35,089 nucleotides of DNA from Phytobacter massiliensis JC163. Its GTDB lineage: Bacteria > Pseudomonadota > Gammaproteobacteria > Enterobacterales > Enterobacteriaceae. Where the stretch lies: contig NZ_HE578947.1 in assembly GCF_000321045.1 (NCBI RefSeq), forward strand, positions 67,150 through 102,238, in the 5' to 3' direction. Shown piece after piece: positions 27,336 through 35,089 of this stretch. The translations under genes were made by a program, and so were the position numbers. How positions within the stretch are numbered: the stretch's first letter is position 1; every line of letters starts with the position of its first letter. The notes below the pieces were generated by a model. It was not told the DNA's origin. It saw nothing but the letters and a program-made list of their open reading frames with translations, and searched no databases.

Positions 27336-28685
27336 ATGTCTACGCCATCTGCGCGTACCGGCGGTTCGCTTGACGCTTTATTTAAAATTTCTGCTCGCGG
27401 CAGTACTGTTCGTCAGGAAATCGTTGCGGGTTTAACCACTTTTCTGGCGATGGTCTACTCCGTCATCGTTGTGCCGGGCATGCTGGGCAAAGCGGGCTTC
27501 CCGCCAGCCGCTGTGTTTGTCGCCACCTGTCTGGTTGCGGGCGTCGGCTCTATTGCGATGGGGCTGTGGGCTAACCTGCCGCTGGCCATTGGCTGCGCTA
27601 TTTCTTTGACCGCCTTTACCGCCTTCAGCCTGGTGCTGGGGCAGCAAATCAGCGTGCCGGTCGCGCTGGGCGCGGTGTTCCTGATGGGTGTGCTGTTTAC
27701 GATTATTTCCGCCACCGGTATTCGTAGCTGGATCCTGCGCAACCTGCCGCAGGGCGTTGCGCACGGCACCGGCATTGGTATCGGCCTGTTTTTGCTGCTG
27801 ATTGCCGCCAACGGCGTTGGTCTGGTGATTAAGAACCCGCTGGACGGCCTGCCGGTAGCGCTGGGCAACTTCGACAGCTTCCCGGTCATCATGTCGCTGA
27901 TTGGCCTGGCGGTTATTATCGGTCTGGAAAAATTGAAAGTGCCGGGCGGTATCCTGCTGACCATTATCGGCATTTCGGTTGTTGGCCTCATTTTCGATCC
28001 GAACGTCCACTTTTCCGGCATTTTCGCTATGCCTTCACTGAGCGACGAGAGCGGTAAATCGCTGATCGGCAGCCTGGACATTATGGGCGCGCTCAATCCG
28101 CTTGTTCTGCCAAGCGTGCTGGCGCTGGTTATGACGGCGGTGTTTGATGCGACCGGTACCATCCGCGCGGTTGCCGGGCAGGCTAACCTGTTGGATAAAG
28201 ACGGGCAGATTATCGACGGCGGCAAAGCGCTGACCACCGACTCCCTGAGCAGCGTCTTCTCTGGCCTGGTAGGGGCGGCTCCGGCGGCGGTTTACATCGA
28301 ATCGGCGGCGGGCACGGCGGCAGGCGGTAAAACCGGCCTGACGGCGATTACCGTCGGCGTGCTGTTCCTGCTGATTCTGTTCCTCTCTCCGCTCTCTTAC
28401 CTGGTTCCGGCCTACGCTACCGCACCGGCGCTGATGTATGTTGGCCTGCTGATGCTGAGCAACGTGGCGAAAATCGATTTTGCCGATTTCGTAGACGCCA
28501 TGGCGGGGCTGATTACGGCGGTATTTATCGTGCTGACCTGTAACATCGTTACCGGCATTATGATCGGCTTCGCCTCGCTGGTCATTGGCCGCGTGGTGTC
28601 TGGTGAGTGGCGCAAGCTGAATATTGGCACCGTGGTGATTGCTGCCGCGCTGGTCGCCTTCTATGCGGGCGGCTGGGCTATCTGA
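27336..28685 (+). CDS. ghxP: GhxP (YjcD), guanine/hypoxanthine permease
   Basis: A 449-residue inner-membrane proton symporter of the NCS2 family (AzgA-like branch), same length as E. coli GhxP and matching from [19 protein letters not shown] to FYAGGWAI. It imports guanine and hypoxanthine for salvage. About 12-14 helices are visible; the substrate-site segments [15 protein letters not shown] and [22 protein letters not shown] are intact. I chose ATG 27336 because CAGGGGA lies 8 bases upstream and it gives the family start, against 27279 with 19 extra unrelated residues. Confidence 0.96.
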   Translation: MSTPSARTGGSLDALFKISARGSTVRQEIVAGLTTFLAMVYSVIVVPGMLGKAGFPPAAVFVATCLVAGVGSIAMGLWANLPLAIGCAISLTAFTAFSLVLGQQISVPVALGAVFLMGVLFTIISATGIRSWILRNLPQGVAHGTGIGIGLFLLLIAANGVGLVIKNPLDGLPVALGNFDSFPVIMSLIGLAVIIGLEKLKVPGGILLTIIGISVVGLIFDPNVHFSGIFAMPSLSDESGKSLIGSLDIMGALNPLVLPSVLALVMTAVFDATGTIRAVAGQANLLDKDGQIIDGGKALTTDSLSSVFSGLVGAAPAAVYIESAAGTAAGGKTGLTAITVGVLFLLILFLSPLSYLVPAYATAPALMYVGLLMLSNVAKIDFADFVDAMAGLITAVFIVLTCNIVTGIMIGFASLVIGRVVSGEWRKLNIGTVVIAAALVAFYAGGWAI

Positions 28686-28702
28686 TCCAGGGTGAACGTT
28701 CT

Positions 28703-28739
28703 GAAAATGGGTGGCTGAGGCCGCCCGTTTTCATTTTTT
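28703..28739 (+). terminator. Rho-independent terminator of ghxP
   Basis: GAAAATGGGTGGC-TGAG-GCCGCCCGTTTTC makes a 13-pair stem with two G-U pairs, followed by ATTTTTT. It starts 17 bases after the stop. Confidence 0.92.
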
Positions 28740-28822
28740 AAGCACGTACCGTTGCCTTTGCGTTAAGCTGAATGTTCTATTATCAAGGAAAGACGCTATA
28801 AAACATCGCAAACAGGGAACGC

Positions 28823-30469
28823 ATGGAAATCTTTTTTACCATTCTTATTATGACCCTCGTGGTCTCGTTATCAGGGGTGATTACCCGAGTATTACCCTTT
28901 CAGCTCCCCCTTCCTCTTATGCAGATTGCCATTGGCGCGCTGCTGGCATTTCCCACGTTCGGGCTGCATGTCGAATTCGACCCGGAGCTGTTTCTGGTAC
29001 TGTTTATTCCGCCGCTGCTCTTCGCTGATGGCTGGAAAACGCCGACGCGTGAATTCCTTGAGCACGGACGGGAAATCTTCGGCCTGGCGCTGGCGCTGGT
29101 GGTGGTGACCGTCGTCGGTATCGGCTTTTTGATTTACTGGATCGTGCCGGGTATCCCGCTGGTGCCCGCGTTCGCGCTGGCCGCGGTGCTTTCGCCGACC
29201 GATGCGGTGGCGCTCTCCGGCATTGTGGGAGAAGGGCGCATCCCGAAAAAAATTATGGGCATCCTGCAGGGTGAGGCGCTGATGAACGACGCCTCCGGTC
29301 TGGTATCGCTGAAATTCGCCGTATCGGTGGCGATAGGCACGATGGTGTTTACCATCGGCGGCGCGACGATGGAGTTCCTTAAAGTCGCAATCGGCGGCAT
29401 CCTGGCCGGTTTCGTGGTGAGCTGGCTGTATGGCCGGTCGCTGCGTTTTCTGAGCCGCTGGGGCGGTGACGAGCCGGCAACACAAATCGTGCTGCTGTTT
29501 CTGCTGCCGTTCGCTTCCTATCTGATTGCCGAACATATTGGCTTTTCCGGTATCCTGGCGGCGGTCGCGGCGGGGATGACCATCACCCGTTCCGGCGTTA
29601 TGCGCCGGGCGCCGCTGGCGATGCGCCTTCGCGCCAACAGCACCTGGGCGATGCTGGAGTTTGTCTTTAACGGCATGGTCTTCCTGCTGTTGGGGCTGCA
29701 ACTTCCAGGTATTCTGGAGTCCTCGCTGGCGGCGGCGGAGGCCGATCCCAACGTCGATACCTGGATGCTGTTCACCGATATCGTGCTGATTTATGGCGCG
29801 CTGATGCTGGTGCGTTTCGGCTGGCTGTGGACGATGAAAAAATTCAGCCGTCGCTTTTTGCGCAAGAAACCGATGGAGTTTGGCTCCTGGAGCACGCGAG
29901 AGCTGCTGATCGCCTCTTTCGCCGGCGTGCGCGGGGCGATTACCCTCGCGGGTGTGCTCTCTATCCCGCTGTTCCTGCCCGACGGTACGGGCTTCCCGGC
30001 CCGCTATGAGCTGGTGTTCCTGGCGGCGGGCGTTATCCTCTTCTCACTGTTTGTCGGCGTTATCACTCTGCCAATGCTGCTGCAGAAAATCGAAGTGCGT
30101 GACCACGCTCAGCAGCAAAAAGAGGAGCGTATAGCCCGTGCGGTGGCGGCCGATGTGGCGATTGTCGCCATCCAGAAAATGGAGGAGCGGCTGGCGGCGG
30201 ATACTGAAGAGAACATCGATAACCAGCTGCTGACGGAGGTGAGCTCCAGGGTAATTGGTAACCTGCGCCGTCGCGCTGACGGGCGCAACAATGCTGAAAG
30301 TTCGCTGCAGGAAGAGAACCTTGAACGCCGCTTCCGCCTGGCCGCCCTGCGTTCAGAGCGTGCAGAGCTGTACCACCTGCGCGCCACCCGGGAGATCAGT
30401 AACGAGACGCTGCAGAAGATGCTGCACGACCTCGATCTGCTGGAAGCGCTGCTGCTGGAGCATAAGTAA
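28823..30469 (+). CDS. yjcE: YjcE, CPA1-family Na+/H+ antiporter
   Basis: A 548-residue membrane protein (E. coli 549) of the CPA1 cation/proton antiporter family. Twelve or so helices fill residues 1-420. The core has LSPTDAVALSGIVGEGRIPK and GEALMNDASGLVSLK, with the Asn-Asp pair of electroneutral exchangers (NDASG). A soluble, charged, probably coiled-coil tail covers about residues 425-548 (KEERIARAVAADVAIVAIQK and onward). ATG 28823 has AGGGA upstream. It probably takes part in pH and sodium balance. It is followed by a REP cluster rather than by yjcF as in K-12. Confidence 0.94.
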   Translation: MEIFFTILIMTLVVSLSGVITRVLPFQLPLPLMQIAIGALLAFPTFGLHVEFDPELFLVLFIPPLLFADGWKTPTREFLEHGREIFGLALALVVVTVVGIGFLIYWIVPGIPLVPAFALAAVLSPTDAVALSGIVGEGRIPKKIMGILQGEALMNDASGLVSLKFAVSVAIGTMVFTIGGATMEFLKVAIGGILAGFVVSWLYGRSLRFLSRWGGDEPATQIVLLFLLPFASYLIAEHIGFSGILAAVAAGMTITRSGVMRRAPLAMRLRANSTWAMLEFVFNGMVFLLLGLQLPGILESSLAAAEADPNVDTWMLFTDIVLIYGALMLVRFGWLWTMKKFSRRFLRKKPMEFGSWSTRELLIASFAGVRGAITLAGVLSIPLFLPDGTGFPARYELVFLAAGVILFSLFVGVITLPMLLQKIEVRDHAQQQKEERIARAVAADVAIVAIQKMEERLAADTEENIDNQLLTEVSSRVIGNLRRRADGRNNAESSLQEENLERRFRLAALRSERAELYHLRATREISNETLQKMLHDLDLLEALLLEHK

Positions 30470-30493
30470 CCCGCAGCCCCTTTGGAGAGAAAG

Positions 30494-30582
30494 GGTAGCC
30501 CGGATAAGGCGTAGCCGCATCCGGGAATCCCGGGTGCGCATGCGCTTACCCGGGCTACGGGTTTCGTAGCCGCATCCGGGAA
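30494..30582. repeat. BIME-like cluster of REP elements after yjcE
   Basis: GTAGCCCGG (30495-30503) and its inverse CCGGGCTAC (30550-30558) border a composite: a REP unit (30495-30526, CCCGGATAAGGCG to CGCATCCGGG), an inverted unit and a third partial unit (GTAGCCGCATCCGGG, 30566-30580). It lies between convergent yjcE and the LysR gene, ending one base before the LysR stop codon. Such clusters protect mRNA ends and bind gyrase or IHF in E. coli. Confidence 0.85.
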
Positions 30583-30583
30583 A

Positions 30584-31465
30584 TCACTCCAGCCAGAACC
30601 CCTCGCAGCATGTAAGCCACGCCTGCGCGCCGCGGGACAGATACACCCCTTCACGCCAAATCATCCCCAGGTGCCAGCGTAAATCGCTCTCCAGCGGCAC
30701 CCAGCGCAGCGTCTGTTTATCCAGCCGCTGGCAAATCGGCTCGGGTAGAATGGCAATCCCTACGCCTGCCTGCACCATGGCGGCCAGAAAATCCCACTGC
30801 CCGCTGCGTACGGCGATGCGCGGCTTCACGCCATGCTGGCTAAAAAGCTGAGTCAGCTGGCGGCTTAAGGCGAAATCTTCGTTATAAATCAGCAGTGACT
30901 GGCTCGCCAACTGCTGCGGAGTGATTGACTCTACCGTGAGCCAATCGCCCGAGCGCGGCACCAGGACGCATAGCGAATGGCTGAACAGCGGCAGCGTCGT
31001 CAGGCCGCTCTCTTCTTCAATGGGCAGGGCGGTCATCGCCATATCCAGTTCGCCGTTTATTACCGCCTGTTGCGCAGTAAGTCCGCCAAATTCCGCAATC
31101 TTCAACTCCACCCCAGGGTAGCGCTGGCGAAACAGGCTGACCGGGCCGGCCATCATCATTCCCACCATCGGCGGGATACCGAGCCGCAAAAGCCCTTTGT
31201 TGAGGTGGTTGATATCCTCCAGCTCCGCTTCCAGCTGGCGAAATTCGTCGAGAATAGCCAGGCCGCGTTCGAACACCACCCGCCCGGTATCGGTGAGCAA
31301 TAACCGGCGGCCATCACGGATAAGCAGGGTGCAGTTAAGCTCATCCTCAAGGTTTTTAAGCATCTTGCTAATAGTGGGCTGCGTGACGAATAGCCGCTCC
31401 GCTGCGCGGGTGAAGCTTTGCTGGCGCACCACTTCCACAAAATAACGCAGCGTTTTGATATCCAT
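30584..31465 (-). CDS. LysR-type regulator of the CidR type
   Basis: A 293-residue LysR-type regulator. The N-terminal winged HTH (residues 1-60, MDIKTLRYFVEVVRQQSFTR, TQPTISKMLKNLEDEL) precedes a linker helix and a periplasmic-binding-protein-like sensor (about 90-293). The sensor segments LRLGIPPMVG, QAVINGELDMAMTALPIEE, LIYNEDFALS and RSGQWDFLAAMVQAGVGIAI are characteristic of the CidR-like group. CidR of Gram-positives controls holin-like cidAB and acetate-related overflow genes. No cidAB/lrgAB lies in this window. I chose ATG 31465 over a TTG/ATG-type start at 31483 because MDIKTLRYF is the usual LysR start. It is divergent from a small membrane-protein gene, its likely target. Absent here in E. 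coli K-12. Confidence 0.85.
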   Translation of the reverse strand: MDIKTLRYFVEVVRQQSFTRAAERLFVTQPTISKMLKNLEDELNCTLLIRDGRRLLLTDTGRVVFERGLAILDEFRQLEAELEDINHLNKGLLRLGIPPMVGMMMAGPVSLFRQRYPGVELKIAEFGGLTAQQAVINGELDMAMTALPIEEESGLTTLPLFSHSLCVLVPRSGDWLTVESITPQQLASQSLLIYNEDFALSRQLTQLFSQHGVKPRIAVRSGQWDFLAAMVQAGVGIAILPEPICQRLDKQTLRWVPLESDLRWHLGMIWREGVYLSRGAQAWLTCCEGFWLE

Positions 31466-31502
31466 GACGATTCCTTCAAACAATGCCTGCGATGAGTTTA
31501 CT

Positions 31503-31514
31503 GCATTTCAATGC
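31503..31514. promoter_or_regulatory. Inverted repeat in the LysR divergent gap
   Basis: GCATT-TC-AATGC is a perfect 5-bp inverted repeat with flanks TGCATTTCAATGCGCA fitting the T-N-A dyad style of LysR operators. It is 38 bases from the LysR start. Across the gap TATAAT (31614-31619) could be the -10 of the membrane-protein gene, with a very short leader. Confidence 0.4.
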
Positions 31515-31638
31515 GCAGCGGCGGCTTTGTGGTTGGTTTTGCGAAGCAGCGCGAATGCCGCTTGCCAGAGGAGAAAACGCCGATAGAATCAATGTCTAAT
31601 GGACTGTTTTATTTATAATTATCGTGAATGGATTCGTG

Positions 31639-32034
31639 ATGCGTACTTTTTTTATGGATATGTTTGTCGGCTGGAGAGCGGGCACGCTGGGGCGGGTGCG
31701 GCTGGGTATTTACGTCGTTATTTTGCTGGCGTTGTCGGTTTCGGGTATCTATGTTTTCCTGAATAATTTGTACAGCCTTCCCGCGTTCTTCTTCTTCGTA
31801 TTGACCACCGTGCTCAATTATTACTGCGGCCTGCTGGTCATGATTAAACGTTATCGGGAGCTGACCAGCTATCCGGTGATATTTTCCCTGGCGCACTGGG
31901 GGCTCTCAGTTGCGTATTCATACACCCTCTCGCCAGCGCTCGGCGCGCTTAGCCTGGTGCTGCTTTTGATACTGCTGGTCGCGCCCGGACGTCATTCGCC
32001 TGCCGGGGCGGATGAACAGGGTGAAATAGCTTAA
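31639..32034 (+). CDS. Uncharacterised four-helix membrane protein
   Basis: A 131-residue protein that I do not recognise. Four hydrophobic segments are visible: about 17-38 (IYVVILLALSVSGIYVFL), 42-62 (PAFFFFVLTTVLNYYCGLL), 75-92 and 98-112 (LGALSLVLLLILLVAP). A polar tail follows (GRHSPAGADEQGEIA). A conserved-looking IKRYRELTSYP loop and an early GRVRLGIY recall the pattern of DUF805 proteins, but the match is weak. It is not CidA/LrgA by sequence, though size and helix count are alike. I chose ATG 31639 (GGA 6 bases upstream); GTG 31624 is an alternative. It is 39 bases before the DUF4431 gene, so probably an operon divergent from the LysR gene. Confidence 0.65.
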   Translation: MRTFFMDMFVGWRAGTLGRVRLGIYVVILLALSVSGIYVFLNNLYSLPAFFFFVLTTVLNYYCGLLVMIKRYRELTSYPVIFSLAHWGLSVAYSYTLSPALGALSLVLLLILLVAPGRHSPAGADEQGEIA

Positions 32035-32073
32035 TATTTTACGTCAGTGGGTCACTAAGTCAGGATACAAAGC

Positions 32074-33021
32074 GTGAAATATTTAGTCCTTCTTATTCTC
32101 CTGTGCAGCCGGATGGTGTTTGCCTGGTGCCCCGATGAGGGGCAGGTTATTACTTTGCAGGGTGCACTAGCGGAGCACACTTACCCCGGCCCACCCAATT
32201 ATGAGAGCATCGAAAACGGCGACGAGGCGGTGACCAATGAGTTCATTCAGCTGGATGAACCCCTTGAATGTGATCTGACGCAAGAGAATGAAAGCGTGGC
32301 GGAAGTGCAGCTCGTTTTTGTGGGTAAATCACAGGCTTCTGCCGCTCAACTTTCCCCGAACCAGAAACACATGATTGTGGCTACGGGCAAGACAATGTAC
32401 GCCCATGCAGGACGCCATTATACCCCTGTTCTGCTGCTGGTGGATGAAGTTAAACCCGTCGCCATGGCGTTAACGCCCGAGTTGAAGAAAAGCATGCTGG
32501 CACAGTTCCAACAGTTCCAGCAGGCGCTGCGTAGCAATGATGTCGCCGCGGTAAAGTCCTGGTTTCTTTTCCCACTCAATGGCGACACGTACGGCTTTGA
32601 GCCTGATACGGAATCTCAACCGTACAGCAAGCTGACCGCAGAGGCCTTTGATCGCTATGGCCACCAGATCATCGCCAACCTGCGTCTGCTCAGTGAAGTG
32701 GAGGTCAACCCGGATACGCTGGAAATTAAAGAGCGGCGGATAAACGCATTATCGGCAAAAGAACAGCAGCGGCGTTATTTTCCTGGCGATGAGGATGGCA
32801 CGTTTTTTTATGAAGAAAACGGTCAGCGCCATGCCGTGGTGGGCACCTGCGATGAGGTGGCCAGCGGTGAGTTTAATGAAGAGACGCTGACCGTTTATCA
32901 GGGGACTTCTGCCAACAACACGTTACCGGGCCTGTCCGAAATGTGTGATGGCGCTTCGCTGTTCAACTTTAAGCTGATAGAGGGAAAATTGCGTCTGGTG
33001 AGTTCTTTCACCGTCGGCTGA
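32074..33021 (+). CDS. Secreted DUF4431-containing protein
   Basis: A 315-residue exported protein of unknown function. The signal peptide is residues 1-17 (MKYLVLLILLCSRMVFA), and the mature part begins WCPDEGQ. A DUF4431-type segment follows (about 24-110): VITLQGALAEHTYPGPPNYE, a Leu-Asp-x-Pro stretch (IQLDEPLECDL) and HAGRHYTPVLLLV. The rest (130-315) has no family I recognise. Four cysteines outside the signal peptide (Cys19, one in the DUF segment, and two near the C-terminus in GTCDEV and EMCDGA) could form disulfides. The start is GTG with AGGA 8 bases upstream. Probably co-transcribed with the membrane protein before it. A terminator shared with actP follows. Confidence 0.75.
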   Translation: MKYLVLLILLCSRMVFAWCPDEGQVITLQGALAEHTYPGPPNYESIENGDEAVTNEFIQLDEPLECDLTQENESVAEVQLVFVGKSQASAAQLSPNQKHMIVATGKTMYAHAGRHYTPVLLLVDEVKPVAMALTPELKKSMLAQFQQFQQALRSNDVAAVKSWFLFPLNGDTYGFEPDTESQPYSKLTAEAFDRYGHQIIANLRLLSEVEVNPDTLEIKERRINALSAKEQQRRYFPGDEDGTFFYEENGQRHAVVGTCDEVASGEFNEETLTVYQGTSANNTLPGLSEMCDGASLFNFKLIEGKLRLVSSFTVG

Positions 33022-33039
33022 ATAGCGCGAGAAAGATAT

Positions 33040-33064
33040 CTCCCCGGCCAGAATGGCCGGGGAG
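33040..33064. terminator. Bidirectional terminator between the DUF4431 gene and actP
   Basis: CTCCCCGGCC-AGAAT-GGCCGGGGAG is a perfect 10-bp stem, lying 19 bases after the DUF4431 stop and 7 bases from the actP stop. T-tracts are weak on both strands (ATATCTTTC on the minus strand). Confidence 0.75.
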
Positions 33065-33070
33065 AAGAGC

Positions 33071-35031
<1,961 letters not shown>

Positions 35032-35071
35032 CACAGCAGTCTCCAGAGGTAAGGTAGGGTTATTTTTTATT

Positions 35072-35089
35072 CCCTCTCCCTGCTGGGAG
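35072..35089. repeat. Partial copy of the CCCTCTCCC hairpin repeat at the window edge
   Basis: CCCTCTCCC-TGCT-GGGAG is the first part of the same hairpin repeat as at 4308-4330, cut by the window end. It lies 41 bases before yjcH, in what would be the acs-yjcH gap. Confidence 0.6.

Noticed and set aside
31639..32034. CidA/LrgA holin-like protein
   Set aside because: Size and helix count fit, but none of the conserved CidA/LrgA sequence (such as the PIPGSIVGM-type segment) is present.

Overview
The window is a chromosomal segment from a member of the Enterobacteriaceae. Nearly every protein can be aligned from memory to an E. coli K-12 counterpart, in the order of the malK-to-acs segment of that chromosome. 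It differs from K-12 in ways that suggest a GC-richer relative of the Enterobacter/Klebsiella/Leclercia type: dinF and yjcF are missing, and several accessory genes are present. I cannot resolve genus or species. I see no transposase, integrase, tRNA, rRNA or CRISPR array.

Left part (1-9.1 kb). The end of the maltose operon (malK tail, lamB, malM) is followed by ubiC-ubiA, the first two steps of ubiquinone synthesis. Convergent plsB and its divergent neighbour dgkA make and recycle phosphatidate. lexA has two SOS boxes, and yjbJ follows it directly because the usual dinF is gone. zur lies on the opposite strand.

Middle (9.1-22.6 kb). A FadL/TraF-type outer-membrane protein gene absent from K-12 sits between zur and dusA. 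Then come pspG behind a sigma-54 promoter, qor, dnaB, alr, tyrB, aphA, yjbQ-yjbR, and divergent uvrA/ssb sharing an SOS box. alr is interrupted by a one-base loss in a run of seven T, which is the main anomaly among the core genes.

Right part (22.6-35.1 kb). yjcB, pdeC, the divergent soxS/soxR pair with its SoxR operator, and a RyjA-like small RNA are followed by a glutathione transferase gene, ghxP (with PurR-like sites upstream) and the antiporter yjcE. A REP/BIME cluster then separates yjcE from an accessory block at the position of yjcF: a CidR-type LysR regulator, a divergent small four-helix membrane protein and a secreted DUF4431 protein. The window closes with actP and yjcH of the acetate uptake operon (acs itself lies outside).

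Functional themes are membrane and envelope physiology, SOS repair (lexA, uvrA, ssb), redox defence (soxRS, gst) and carbon uptake (mal, acetate). The least understood part is the LysR/four-helix/DUF4431 block. The most testable oddities are the alr frameshift, the dinF loss, the three PurR-like sites before ghxP and a near-perfect CRP site in the yjcB-pdeC gap.
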